Shown one piece after another: positions 1 to 12,300 of a stretch of DNA of 28,484 bases. The stretch lies in assembly GCA_910592005.1 (NCBI GenBank), contig CAJVPP010000636.1:1-28484 (forward strand), written 5' to 3'. The stretch comes from Funneliformis mosseae. Lineage: Eukaryota; Glomeromycota; Glomeromycetes; Glomerales; Glomeraceae. Within the stretch, counting starts at the first letter, position 1; each line of letters begins with the position of its first letter. The notes beneath the pieces are model-generated. The model saw only the letters and a program-made list of their open reading frames with translations. It made no database searches and was not told the DNA's origin. Made by a program: the position numbers and the translations under genes.

Positions 1-651
1 GTCAATTTAATTAATAAAAAAAATTTTTTTCTTATGACGCTAATGTATGTATTATTATTCTGATTTTGGTAAAGTCGATCATTTTTGCTAGGTGAGTGTA
101 CAACAAAAAAATGCATTCGCCTTAATCTCCTATCAATAAACTAGCCTTAAACATACAAAAAAGTTTTTAATATTTCGATAAAATACAATCTAAACTAGTT
201 ACATACTGACAGTCCTCAACTTTCTGACCTCCTTACAATTAATCTGAATATCTCTAAGCTACTTAAAGTCTATCTGATTGCGATCAAACTAGAAGAAGAT
301 AAACATAAAATGAAATAAATTAAAGCAGCTCTCCAACGCAGATGTGATAATTTTCATAATGATCAAGCCAAAATGTATGATTCTATCCTTAATAGATAAA
401 GACAAACAATTGTTCTAGACAGATGCCTTGATAATTCATCTGATGATCTTGGTTTACTGATCTCTGCAGATAATGTCAAACGTGAAATAAACAGACACTT
501 CTAATAAATAACAGGTACTAGACATCATTTTGTTTCACTTCCAGATAACTGGAAAAAATGGTATGAACCCATTGAAACAATTGATCCCCAAATTTATAAT
601 AACCTTATAGATCTATCAAGTGAAGATGAATGGAACTGCCTCCTCTAAACA

Positions 652-1520
652 TTACCTAACAATAAAGCTTCCAGTCCCTCTAAAATCTCAAATGAGATGT
701 TGAAACATTTAGGCCCTAAAATAAAACACATTTTTTGGATTTTCACTTATGCCTGTCTGAAACTTTCCTGCATGCCTGACAAATGGAATTTAGCTTTTGT
801 CTATCCTATTTTAAAACCCAAACTATGGGAATATAATTTAAATAATACTTGTCCCATTACTTTACTAAAATACCCTCGTAAAGTAATTGTGAAATTAATC
901 AACAAATGGCTTTTGGATATTCTTTTAAAAAATTCAGTTCTACAAGGAAACAATTTCGCTAGATTACTGTTTCATTTTACATTTGAACCTATTCACATTC
1001 TCGACAACATAAAATATAATCAATTATCACATAAGAACAAAGAACTCTGGATTCTTATTTCAAGATATGTCAAAGGCTTATGATAGAGTTAACATTGTAA
1101 TGTTAACTCGTGCGTTTAATCGTCTGCGCCTTTCCTCATTGTTCTTCCAATTTATACTTTTCCTATTTTCTAATCGCTTTAATCAAATTTTCACAGCTCA
1201 TAGGAATACAGATCATTACCCAGTTATCTCAGATATTGATCAAGATGAAATTATTTCACCAATTCTTTAGTGTATATATTATGATCTCTTATTATATCAC
1301 ATACAAAATACCGACCTTAATTATAATCTATCAGCTGAATAGCACCCACATATTGGTGATACCACAGTTTCAACTCAAGTCTTCACACTTGCCTATATGG
1401 ATAATATCCTGTAGATTAGTAAATCTAAGGATGATCTTAAATCAATCTTAACAATAGCTGATGACTTTTATCAACTTAATAGTATTCTAGTTAACTGGGA
1501 TAAATCTGTATTACTTTCTT
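652..1520 (+). pseudogene. LINE reverse transcriptase domain, inactivated
   Basis: Conserved RT blocks appear in order. The fingers motif LPNNKASSPSKIS is at 652-690. VLQGNNFAR (region 2a) lies near 940-963. Motif A, DMSKAYDRVN, is at 1064-1093 with its catalytic Asp kept. Motif B, SDIDQDEIISP, is at 1228-1260. Motif C reads AYMDN at 1391-1405, where an active enzyme has YxDD, so a catalytic Asp has become Asn. A stop follows at 1268-1270 where the family usually has Trp, and another follows motif C. Motifs A, B and C share a frame offset by one base from the 697-1083 stretch; a single-base insertion just before motif A explains this. The enzyme would copy element RNA at the target site, but this copy is dead. 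Confidence 0.9.
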
Positions 1521-3019
1521 CAGTACTGATTGCATCATCTGTATACTTTAGACTAACATACAATGAAGAATAGATTAAACCAATAGACCTTAAATCATCT
1601 ACTCGTTATCTCAGTATTTAGATCTCTCTCCTTCTGAATTGCCAGTTTATAAGGCAACAAGTAAAAAATAAAATTTATAATGCTATTTTGACAATCAAAA
1701 AGAAATTCCTTACAGATAAACAACTTAAAGTAGTCTTCAATTCAGTTCTATTGCCAAGAATTTTGTATCACATCAAATTAACATTTTTTGAATATAAATT
1801 CTGTGATCAGATTATGGAGTTGTATCAAAAAATCTTTAGATCAAACCTTCATTTATCTAAAAGTACTCCAGCAGCCATTATCCATTCATCACTATTTTAT
1901 AACATTACACATCTACATTCAGCACAACTCCAAACAAAAATTTCTAACTTCATCAAATCTATCAATGATAAAGATCTATTAGGCACTACATCTCTGATCT
2001 ACTCTAGATTATTTCAAAATAATAAATGGCTTATTAAATCACCTTTAGCATTTTGGCTATATGATAACTCCTTCAAATGCAAAGACTGGTGGTTTGCTTT
2101 GCTCTCTGCCTTGAAATCACTCAATACCATCATTTCTAATAATAATACTGATGATAATTGTATAAAAGGAGAACATTTTCCCCTATGTGAAATTTTCAAT
2201 AAAACAGATTATCGTACATTTGCTCCAGTCTTAAGAAGCAAAAAACTTATGTTTCTCGACCAAATTATAATATTAGATGATACAGCACTCTTCATATTAC
2301 CTAACCTTAAATTTTTAGCAGCTCGTCTGACAATTTCCAAGGCCCCTACTTGGTTTCTCAAATTACAATCATTGCTTATATCATCACCTAACACAAGAAT
2401 CATCCCCTCATATTATCATCATCCACACACTAATAATATATACTCAATCCCTCTGACTCATATTAAAAGTACTATACACTTTGCTGTAAGTTAGCATTTA
2501 AACTTCCATTCTGCTATAATAGAAAGATACTCAGAATTGAAAATGATATAGTTCACTTACAACATTTTAATGCATCGCCAAACTATACTTTCAAACTTTA
2601 TTATTACTATGCACTAAATGTTCTCTCAACAATGATTTTTTCTTTGTTCTTTCTAATATGAGAAATAAACATAAAGCTTGCTTTGTGATTCTTCCTTTAC
2701 ACCTGTGTACTGACATCAAAGCTTTTCTTCTTCTAACTATTGGTCATACCTGTTCTTTGTCCCCTTACATACTTTATGAAATTGCTTTACATAGTTATCA
2801 CTTAATGGATAATAGTGCACTTATTGTTCCCCTATTTTGTTCCCTCTGTATTTTACAGCTGATCAATTATTTAATATAAAAATCCTTAATAGTTTAGATA
2901 ATTTCAAAAGTCATTTTAAACTTAGATACTTCTTCAATCTGTATGAGTGTGACCTGGCTGCAATCTGATCTTTCAACACTTCTACTTTCTTTTAATGCTA
3001 CACTTATTTTTCCTTAACC

Positions 3020-3330
3020 TTCATCTTCTCTAGCAGAACTAGTAGCGGTACTATCTGCTATATATGTAGCTTCTTCAAATGCTGCAGTCAACATTTTCAT
3101 AGATTCACAAAATATCATTTCATCTTTTGATAAAATGAATTATTTCTACATCTTTTCTCCTACCTTTAACCCTATTTTTAAAATTTCTTTCTACCCAATT
3201 TGGTTTCTTGTTATAAAGTTAATCAGAGAAAAATCTATTTCCATTGAATTTCACAAAGTCAAAGCGCACTCAAATAATCATTATAATAATATAGTTGATG
3301 TATTAGCAAAAGCTGATAGTCCTCCAATCA
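3020..3330 (+). pseudogene. LINE RNase H domain remnant
   Basis: After the RT connection region there is an RNase H-like stretch. LAELVAVLSA contains the catalytic Glu at 3036-3038, IFIDSQNII contains an Asp at 3102-3104, and the closing VKAHSNN...VDVLAKAD block has its His at 3267-3269 and Asp at 3297-3299. These match the E, D and H/D positions of the fold; the first catalytic Asp, normally in a TDGS motif, was not found. An open stretch at 3135-3452 covers the last block. About 330 bases downstream, CLC...NHVWTC near 3680-3710 resembles the C-terminal Cys/His knuckle often found after RNase H in LINEs. The domain would degrade the RNA strand of the RNA-DNA hybrid. Stops and frame changes upstream make it non-functional. 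Confidence 0.8.
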
Positions 3331-4395
3331 CACCAAATAATAAATTTCTAGGATATCATTATAATCTCTATTTTAATGAGGATATTGTACTTATTCCACC
3401 TAGATTGTTTGTGAAAGACCTTCTCAGATCAATCGATTTTCATAATATATAACTACTTTCACACTTCAAGAAATACAATACAATAGATGTTAATTGAATT
3501 CAAACTTTCTTCATTCTTAATGACAATGAAAACAACTCCTATACATCCTTCAAAGTCTCTTCCATTCACAAATTTAAAATTAGACTCATATTTAAATTGC
3601 TCTTTATATTAAAAATCCTCAAAATAAGACACCTGAATCTGTATAACCAATCATGAAATTATTCTAGATGCTTGTGTACTTATGAAACTTTTAATCACGT
3701 TTGGACTTGTGCTAAAATTATATACTAACTCATTGACATTATATTCTCAACCAAAAATTTTTTCATATAATATCTCACTACATTAACCTCAGACACTCAG
3801 GATTTTACGAATCTCTTAGATTTAACCATCTGGTCCCTAAATGATCGACCTGACTCTCTTAACTTTATTGACTTGATCAAAGGAATTGTACCCCTTCCCC
3901 TATTTAACAAAACACATAGCCTTATTAATAACATCCAATTAACAAATGGCCTCCTATCTTTTACTTACCATTATGCATTCTCACAAATAAAATCCATCTA
4001 GCTTGATCGTTATAATGATATCAAATTTTTTGAAAACCTTAACAACATCTCACTCAATGATCAAAAATTACATTTCACTAACACAGGCTTCCCTTCATTA
4101 TCACCACACGAATTTAGTATTCTCCCATACTTTATTTTCTCCTTTAGGTTTGATACGAACTAGTTAAATTTTTAGATCAGTAGTAATCATACCTCTTGTA
4201 CTAGATGGTTGAATCTATTCTAAGTGTATTTAGGTAGGTTAATCTGAAATGATGCAAGGTTGATTTTGATTTAGTTTTTTGCTAAATATGAATTTTTGTA
4301 CTCTCTATCTTGTAATTTGTAATTTTGTAAAATTTTACTTTACTTTTAAATAAAGATTGTGCAAAGCTATCGCACGTAAAAAAAAAAATTATCAG

Positions 4396-5193
4396 AAAGT
4401 CATAAGAACTAATAATTCATTCTTAAAGAGAGCTACTAGAATATCATTTTCTCCAATTTGGTCTCAAGATAACATTTGATTTATCACTTAATAAAGGTCA
4501 TTGATAAAGTTTAATTGATACAGCTTCATCTAAAAGTATATGAGACCATAGAAAAAAATTGTGTCATGTCTAGATCAGTTATTTATGAACAACATCAAGG
4601 ATTAGATGCAATTATTAAGGAAGTAAACAAGACTTTAAAAGCTTTAATACTTCCTGTCTTATAGTATCATCATTGAAAAGTTACTGCATGTAATTGCAAA
4701 AAGTTTTTTGAGTTTAAAAATAATTTTACAATACATGACGAAAGTTTCCAAAATTAAAATTTAATATAAAAATCATGATTTTCTCCTGCAATATGTAATC
4801 TATTAAATAACATTTTCATGTGATATTATTACATTAGCCATTTTTAGATATTATATAATGGGAAGGTACTGGGTCTTTCAACAAGACAATGACCCTAAAA
4901 ATACAATCAAAAAAACTAAAAAACTTCTTTTTAAATGATGTTCGAGGTTATTAGATTAGTAATCAAATAGCCTAAATTTAAATCTGAATGAAAATTTGTG
5001 ATCAATTTTAGAAGAGATGTTAAAAAAAGAGGTTAATAATCTTATAATTAATAAAAAATCAAATTACTATAGATATTTTTATAAAAAAGTGTAGGAGGGA
5101 ATTAAGCTTGGCATTTTTCTTAATTTAGTTTATAGCATGTTAAAATAATTGGAACAAATAATTGAGGGGAATGGCAATAAGCTAAGATATTGA
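4396..5193 (+). pseudogene. Tc1/mariner transposase pseudogene (DD34E type)
   Basis: The C-terminal half of a Tc1-family transposase is clear. YWVFQQDNDPKN at 4867-4902 carries the second catalytic Asp (4885-4887). The block NSLNLNLNENL ending near 4998 corresponds to the family's SPDLNPIENLW motif, with the catalytic Glu at 4990-4992. Asp and Glu are separated by 34 codons, the Tc1 DD34E spacing, so no net indel lies between them. The tail LVYSMLK...LEQIIEGNGNKLRY and the stop at 5191-5193 match the usual C-terminus. Trp of the ENLW motif is now TGA. Upstream (4396-4860) the frame is broken and only plausibly belongs to the same element. No terminal inverted repeats were recognised. It would have cut and pasted DNA; it is now dead. 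It follows the LINE A-tail directly. Confidence 0.85.
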
Positions 5194-6292
5194 CTTAGCT
5201 TAATATTTTCTTTTCGTTATATAATAAAATATATAATTTTAAATTTTTAAGTATTTTTGAGTTATTTTCAAAATACAATAAATAAAAACGTAATTCTGAA
5301 TACTTTTATTATGCATTATATTTAACTTAATTGGTTATAACAATCTTCAAACATCAGGACTAAAGACTCAGCTAAAATCAACTATAAGATTTCAAAGATT
5401 TTGAATTTATTTAAAAAACTTTAAATTTACTAATTCAATAAATGCAAGAACTGTTTGTTAAAGTCTAGGAGAATATCATGAATTAAGTGAACAATTAAAA
5501 AACTTTACATATTTAGTAAAATAGGCTTAACAAAATTTTATTATTGAAGTATTTATTAACAAAAAATCATCTTTTCTTTTTAAGTTAATACTGATTACAA
5601 AATAGAAAGCGGATACATAACAAAATGAAGAAAATATGTCTAAAGTTGAAATTTTATTAAAAATTAAAACCCTTCTTGAATAACTTTGTAAAAATACTCA
5701 AAAAAATATCACAGATTGAAATCAAAAAAATGAGGTGAATTGTTAAATATACTATAAGATATAAAGCATACATTAGTACAAATAATATACTTAATGACTA
5801 ATTATTTTTATTATTTTCTTTGAAAGCAATACTGCAATTTCTCTAATGTTTATTTCTCAAGCATTTATTTTTGATATCAATTTCTTCAACCATTTAACTT
5901 CAATTTTTATATTTTTAATATATGTACTATTTATTATAAATATATTTACAAAATACGTATTTAAATAATAGGATATTTTCTTAATCTATTTTTTTATTGC
6001 ATTTATTGTAAATAAATTATCAGAATTTTGAGTTAATAATAAATTTTAATTTTTAATTTTTAACCAATCATTTTTTGAGTAATCTAGAATATTTTAATTT
6101 TTAATTTTTAACCAATCATTTTTTGAGTAATCTAGAATATTTTAAATAGCAAATTTATTACTATAATAAGAAATGATCATTTAGATATATTTGGTATATT
6201 CCCTGACTGTAATAAATATAAAGAATCCTTTAATTAGATTATGTTTTGCATAAAAAAAATTACATCTAGTGTTTTACTACAAATTATATTTA
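5194..6292. other. Gene-free AT-rich stretch with a possible unidentified transposon remnant
   Basis: No intact gene is visible. One plus-strand frame from about 5337 to 5700 is fairly open apart from scattered stops and reads like a decayed protein (for example SLGEYHELSEQLKNF near 5465-5509). I cannot assign it to a family. The rest is AT-rich filler, apart from the tandem duplication listed separately. Confidence 0.4.
6043..6138. repeat. Perfect 48-bp tandem duplication
   Basis: Two identical 48-base units lie head to tail at 6043-6090 and 6091-6138. Each starts ATTTTAATTTTTAA and ends GAGTAATCTAGAAT. A partial third start (ATTTTAA) follows. Perfect identity in a heavily decayed region suggests a recent duplication by slippage or unequal exchange. 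Confidence 0.95.
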
Positions 6293-6524
6293 CAGTGTCA
6301 CCGTGAAATTCTTCAACTCAAGGTGGTCATGTTATCAAATCTCTACTCAAAACTTCTTAACTACAGCTTACTGCAGTTAAGATGTTAGAATTCACCTAAC
6401 TCTTAACTTTACTAAGTTTACGCGTTGAACTTAAACGAATCTATCAAGTATGAAGACTTGAAAGATGATATTATGAACAATTTTAATTAAAGAATTCAGA
6501 TGATGAACTCAATTACAAATAATG
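6293..6524 (-). mobile_element. Possible internal remnant of the adjacent LTR element
   Basis: This 230-base stretch is less AT-rich than its surroundings and abuts the end of the LTR at 6525. On the minus strand it would be the leader just after a 5' LTR. I see no primer-binding site matching a tRNA that I recognise and no gag reading frame. It may equally be unrelated flanking DNA. Confidence 0.25.
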
Positions 6525-7050
6525 TGTAGGGATCACGTTGGACTATATGAAGACATGAAGAGGCAAAAAGATATAGGTTTTAAATTGATTCCTTTATTAA
6601 TATTGAAATTCGTATTCACAAAAGAGTTTACAAATCTGCAAAAGAGTTTATTTACAACATAAGCAAAAAGTCTATCTATTTATACAAAATTTCTTTCGTC
6701 ACAGCTAACTAATTACTATGCTATAAACTAACTAATTTAGCAAAATAAACTATAAGTAAAATAAATACATTGAGAATACGTAAAATAATAAAAATATAAA
6801 ATAAAATAAAAATAATAATAAAATTTAGAATATTAAAAATACGTATAACACCAAATATTCTTAGACTTCATTTAATTCGTAAAATTATGATTATTATCAG
6901 TATTTAGAAGATCTTCAGAATTACGTAGATCCTCCGTATTTTCAGAATTTGCAAAATTCCCAGTATTTTCAGAATTCTGAATTAAGAGATCATTATACTG
7001 CATCATTCACGTGACTTCATTATGACTAGTTAATTGCTCTGTTGATAACA
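6525..7050 (-). mobile_element. LTR of a retrotransposon (solo or truncated), minus orientation
   Basis: Read on the minus strand, the segment begins TGTTATCAACAGAGC and ends GATCCCTACA, giving the TG...CA termini and ends typical of LTRs. Inside, in the right order, are a TATA box (TGTATAAATAG, plus-strand positions 6676-6686) and an AATAAA signal (6593-6598). Its length of about 526 bp is ordinary for an LTR. A short motif, TATTTTCAGAATT on the plus strand, occurs twice 27 bases apart (6937 and 6964). I found no second LTR, no polyprotein and no matching 5-bp target duplication (TAATG on the left, GATAC on the right). It is therefore a solo LTR with eroded flanks or one end of a broken element. 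Class (copia or gypsy) is not determined. Confidence 0.6.
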
Positions 7051-10000
7051 GATACTGATATTACATTTTATAATACAATAAAGATTCAATTTTCAGATTC
7101 ATAACTAACTTCATATATTTTTTATATTAAACAAAATTTAAAGAAAATATTTGTCCAAAACTCCAATCTGAATATTCAAACTTTATTATAAAATTGATAA
7201 AGTATAAAATATATTAGATAAATAAGAATTTTATATCAGATATGAGGTATTATTATGTAAATATTCTGTTACTTAACTATATATTTATAATAATTTTTAT
7301 CCTTTATATTATTTTTAGGTAAAATACTTTATTAATCATATCTTTAATGCTAAAATACAATTAATCTAATAAATAGAAAAAATGAATAATATACTCAAAT
7401 ATTTGATAAATTATTATAGTATTTTATGTGAATTATTTTATGATATAGAAAAAAAAATCAAAATGAAGAATTTTAAAGATGAATTTACAGCTTAAAATGA
7501 TATTTAATATAATAATTCTTTAATTTTGATAATAAAATTCTTTTCAAACATTGAAATAGAATTTGCCAAATATTTTTTTTCAGAAATTTACATTATGCTT
7601 TATCAATAAATTAAAGATATTTTTATATATAATATATAACTACTTAAAGATTACTCTGAAATTTCAAATAATTATAAAAAATCATTTATTGAAACAAAAA
7701 AATGTAATTTAAAAAGCCTTTTAGAAAATATTGTTAAATTTTTTATTTTAGAAATTTAGCAAATTAAATATGCATTTTTAGAAATAAATCATATAACTTT
7801 ATTACAATTCTAAAAGATAGATTTTATCTTTGTACCTATTTATATATAATTTCTCATAGATTATCACTTTTAGATTTCTAAAAGTCTCAAATAATATAAA
7901 ATTTAATATAACTTTAATTACAAATAGATAGTATAAAGATAAAATTAGCAATAATGTTGAAATTAATTATAATTCAAGCACATATAATTTTAGTTATATT
8001 TAACAAATTCAGAATATAATTAAAATATAACTTGAATATTTATCTTAAAGAAAAAAATTTGAAAAATTTATGGATTAACTTATCATATAATACAATTAGC
8101 AGTTGATAATGATGATCTCAATAGATAGAACAATATATTAAAATTATAAAAGAACAATTTAAATAAACTCAACTTAATACTATATTAACTAAAAAAAACA
8201 TGAATTCTAAATTCAAACTTCTAATTTAAATTAATAATCACTTATTAATAATCATATGAAAGATAGATCTTCTAAACATATAAGAATTAAATCAGCTGTT
8301 AAGATATTAAAGAAAAATAATTAAAATAAAAGGTTATGAAAGTAATATCAAAATTGTAAAAAACTTCTGATTATAATTTATGTAATTGTTCTTATTTTTA
8401 TAGTAATTATAATAATATTTCTTATAGAATTCATTAATATATACATTTAAAAAGTTAATTGTAAAATTTAAAAAATTTAATGAACTAATAAAATAAATAA
8501 AATAAGTTATTTAGTAATAAATAATTATTTACCACTAAAATTATATAGTAATAAATAGCAAAACTATATAATTAATATAATTAAATTATTTATTTATTAT
8601 AATTATTATTTATTTTTATAATTTTTTTACATTAAGTAATTAAATAAATTTTTTTAATAAATTTTTATTTTTTATTTAATTATATATTTAAATAATAATT
8701 TATATATTAATTTTTTTAACCAAAAATTTTATTTTTTTTATAAAAACTATATAACTATATATTATATAATAATTATTAAAAATAAAATAACTTATTTTTT
8801 CTTAAAATATTAATTATTTTATTATTTAATATATATTTTTATTATTTTATGAAATATTAAATTTTAAGTTTTATTATTATATTAATATGTTTTAAAATAA
8901 TATTATGGTATATAAAAATACAGTTTCTAGTGAAAAAAAATAGCAAAACAATCTTTTATTATATAATTAACATTTTATAAAAGGATTTAAATAAATAATT
9001 ATATAGTATTTTATATATATTACTAGTTTGAATACTATATATATTATTTGAAATTTGCAATACATATTTCATATAAATAAAATTTTTGCAATTATAACAT
9101 AAGATCAAATTTAAGTGATTATTAAAATTAAGATTACAAAAATTTTACTATATTAACAAGCTTCATCTACTAATAAAAAATGTTTAACTAAAAATTTTAT
9201 TATAAAGATAATATATTTTAATTAAAGAAATAGAAATAGAAAGTATGAAATTAAATTAATATAAAAAAAGATTAATTTCTTAGATTTTTAGTGTATTTAA
9301 ATTTAGATTAACAGAGAAAATATAATTATATTTTAATTTTTTAAATGTATAATTCCTTAATCAAAAACATTTGAAAATAAAAAAGTTTTTAAAAGTTATT
9401 TATTAAAAACTTTTATTATTCAAAAAAAACTTTCTAACATTTTTACTAGAAACAATAAATAAAATTTAAATAATGAGAATTATTAAATTTATTTTTAAAT
9501 TAAATAATATATAATAAAATCAATAAAAGTTCTTTTATTATATTTTATATTATTAATTTTCTATTTAATAATAATAAAAAATATTAATTTATTAAAAATT
9601 CTTTAATTATAATTCATTTTATATAATTATAGTTTGTGAAATAAATATCTAAAATTTATTATGACATATAAAAGTATTATAAATATTATTTTTAATTTAT
9701 ATTATTAATAATTTATAATAAATAAATAAATTGAATATCTTTATTTTTATAACTATACTAATTTAATTTATCATATCATTAGCTAAATTGAAGATAATTT
9801 TTTTATTTTCTTCAAATTATACCTTAAAAAATATTTGTATTAAGTATATCTTTTCTCTTAATTTAATCATTAATTTTTTTTTTACATTTTTTTTAAGAAT
9901 TACTTACAAATTTTTGATTAAATTTAAATTAGAAAAGTTAATATATCAACTAATTACAGAATATTATTTATTATAAAAATTGATAAATTTTATATTATAG

Positions 10001-12300
10001 CAATAGGTTAGTGTATTATTTTATTAAAAATGTTATTTATTATTAATATAATAAATATTAGAAAATAGTTGAAATTAAAAAATTTTATAATATTATAACT
10101 AAAGAATTATTATCTTAATTTTTATATTAATTGAATAGAAATTGATGTAATAGTACTTTTTATACTAATATAAAACTTCAAATAATTTAATTATGAATCC
10201 TATTTTTTAGATTCTAATTTAATTTATAAATATAATTATTTTTATAACTAATTCTAATTTTTAAACTTATATACATAAAATATCATAAATTTTAATTATT
10301 ATTAACTAATTAAATTAAATAAAAAAAAATAAAAAGTAATATATATAATAATATTTAATTAAAAGAGAATATTATATAAAATTTTTAATAAATTTTGATA
10401 ATGTTATTTGTTATTAAATTTTGTTAAATAAAATTATAGTAAAATTTAACTTTTATTTATAAATTTATATTTAAAAAAAAATCTTTAAAGAAAAAATTTA
10501 AAATAAAATTAATTAAAAATTTTATTTAATTTATTAAAATATTTCATATATATAAAAATTACTATTATTTTTATATTTAAATAATCTTAATATAATTATT
10601 TTTATATTAATTTAATATATATTATAAAATTAATAAAATTATTAATATATTATTTAGAAAATAAATAAATTTATTTACAATTTTTAATAATGTAAATAAA
10701 TTCAAATAAAGATAATTCTAATTTCTGATTAATTCAGATATTTTATATTATGTTAAAAATAAATATATATAAAAGTACTAATATTTTAGATTTTTAATTA
10801 AATTTTTTATTTTTTATATACCTATACATAATGTAAAGTATATTATATAATAGATAACAAATAAAATTGTTTTATAAAAAAATTTTTAAGTTTTTAGAAT
10901 AAACTATAAAAATAAAACATATAAGTTTGTTATGTATTATAATAAATAATCCTAATTCTAACCTAACCCTAATTACACTTCAACATTTATAAATATAAAG
11001 GTTGCATTATATGTAATATATATAAAATACAAATTTTCTTTAATTAATTATTATATTATATTTAATATTTAAAATTCTTTAAATTAGTTATTATAGATTT
11101 TTTGCAGAAAAAAAAAGAAATTACTAAAAAAAAAGAATTTATTTTATAAATTAAGTTTGATTTTTTTTTATTATAATAGGTTTATATTTAATATTATCTT
11201 AAAAAAATTTTTATAAAATTTTTTCTTTATATTATATATATAATTTAATATTTAGTTTATATTATAATATTAATATTAAAATTGTTTTTATATGATATTA
11301 AAAAATATAATAGATAATATATTTATGAAAAATAGTAAATAAATTGTTTATAGTAATTTATTATAATAAAAAATAATAAAAAAAAGTAAAATTTTAAAAT
11401 ATTATATTTTATTTATCTTTTTTAATAATTAGTTTAAGGTATAATTTTTATATAATATAATTTAAGATATTCAAGTTTTGCTAATTTGATATTTAAGTTT
11501 ATCAGTTTAATTGCTAGAATAATAACTTTTATTATAAAATAAAAAATATCTTTACCATTTTAATCAGTATAAAACTTATAAAAATTCTGAACTTTATGTA
11601 ATTTTTATTTTTAGTATATATTAAAAATTAATTATAAGATAAATTAAAATATAATTTTTTTATTAAAATTTATAAACCCTCTTAAAATCTTTAATTATTC
11701 TATTAAAATTATTCTTACTTAAATATAAAATATTATTATTTTATTTATAAATTTAATGATTATAATATTAAAATTAAGTTGTAATAAAATTTTTTATTTT
11801 TTATCATATAAATTTTTAATATTTAATTATTTTAATAGATAAAATTGATTTATAGTAAATTTATACTGTATATATATATATATAAGATAAAGAATCTAAA
11901 TATCTTAAAAAATTAAATAACATCATTTTGTCTTTATACAATGATTAACTAATTAAGTTTACTAAATTTTTTTATTAATAAATTAGAAAATATTAACTTT
12001 ATTTATAACAAAGGTTTGTATTAAAAACAAAAATAAACTGATGTAAAAGAAGAAAGTAAAAAATTATAAATAAAAAAATAAAACTTAAATAAGTTATAAG
12101 AATAAATTTTAAAAGTTAAAGAGTAATTAATTTTATTAATTTATTAATTTAATAGAATTGAATATAAATTTTAAAATTTTTCTTTAACACATTATAACTA
12201 TTAAATTTTAAAGATTTCGTTTAAATTGTATTAAAAAATAACATTTGATATAATTTTTTTTTTATTTTGGCAATATAATAAAAGTCAACTCAGTAAGTTC
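7051..12300. other. AT-rich gene desert
   Basis: Roughly 5.2 kb with about 90% A+T by eye; sampled lines hold about four to six G/C per 60 bases. No reading frame resembles a protein. The longest, at 9788-9976, encodes only Phe/Ile/Leu/Lys-rich sequence expected from composition. No RNA gene, transposon end or conserved motif was recognised, except the telomere-like motif listed separately. Runs of A or T rarely exceed about ten, despite the composition. Confidence 0.85.
10951..10974. repeat. Short telomere-like motif, degenerate CCCTAA units
   Basis: CCTAATTCTAACCTAACCCT, followed by AATT, contains CTAACCTAACCCTAA, close to two and a half units of the (CCCTAA)n repeat (TTAGGG on the other strand). 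It is an isolated C-bearing patch in the AT desert. It is too short to be a telomere and may be chance or a repair scar. Confidence 0.35.

Larger units (their letters stand above)
1..4388 (+). mobile_element. Degenerate LINE (non-LTR retrotransposon), 5' end outside or lost
   Basis: This is a relic of a LINE whose ORF2 can be followed through several frames. In order I see a region before the RT (about 200-650), reverse transcriptase (about 650-1520), a connection region with an open stretch at 1688-2494, an RNase H domain (about 3020-3320), a Cys/His knuckle near 3680-3710, a 3' untranslated part and an 11-A tail at 4378-4388. Just before the tail, short GTGC/GCAC arms could pair. Stop codons and frameshifts are scattered throughout, so the copy cannot encode a working protein. 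No endonuclease domain is visible, so the element is 5'-truncated or begins before the window. Domain order and A-tail are observed; LINE class follows from them; the exact clade is not assigned. Confidence 0.9.

Noticed and set aside
2014..2403. Minus-strand frames of 61 and 64 codons inside the LINE
   Set aside because: They are antisense shadows of the element's connection region and have no independent signal.
9788..9976. 62-codon frame in the AT desert
   Set aside because: Composition is what 90% A+T DNA gives by chance; no motif or membrane-protein family recognisable, and no sign of mitochondrial origin.
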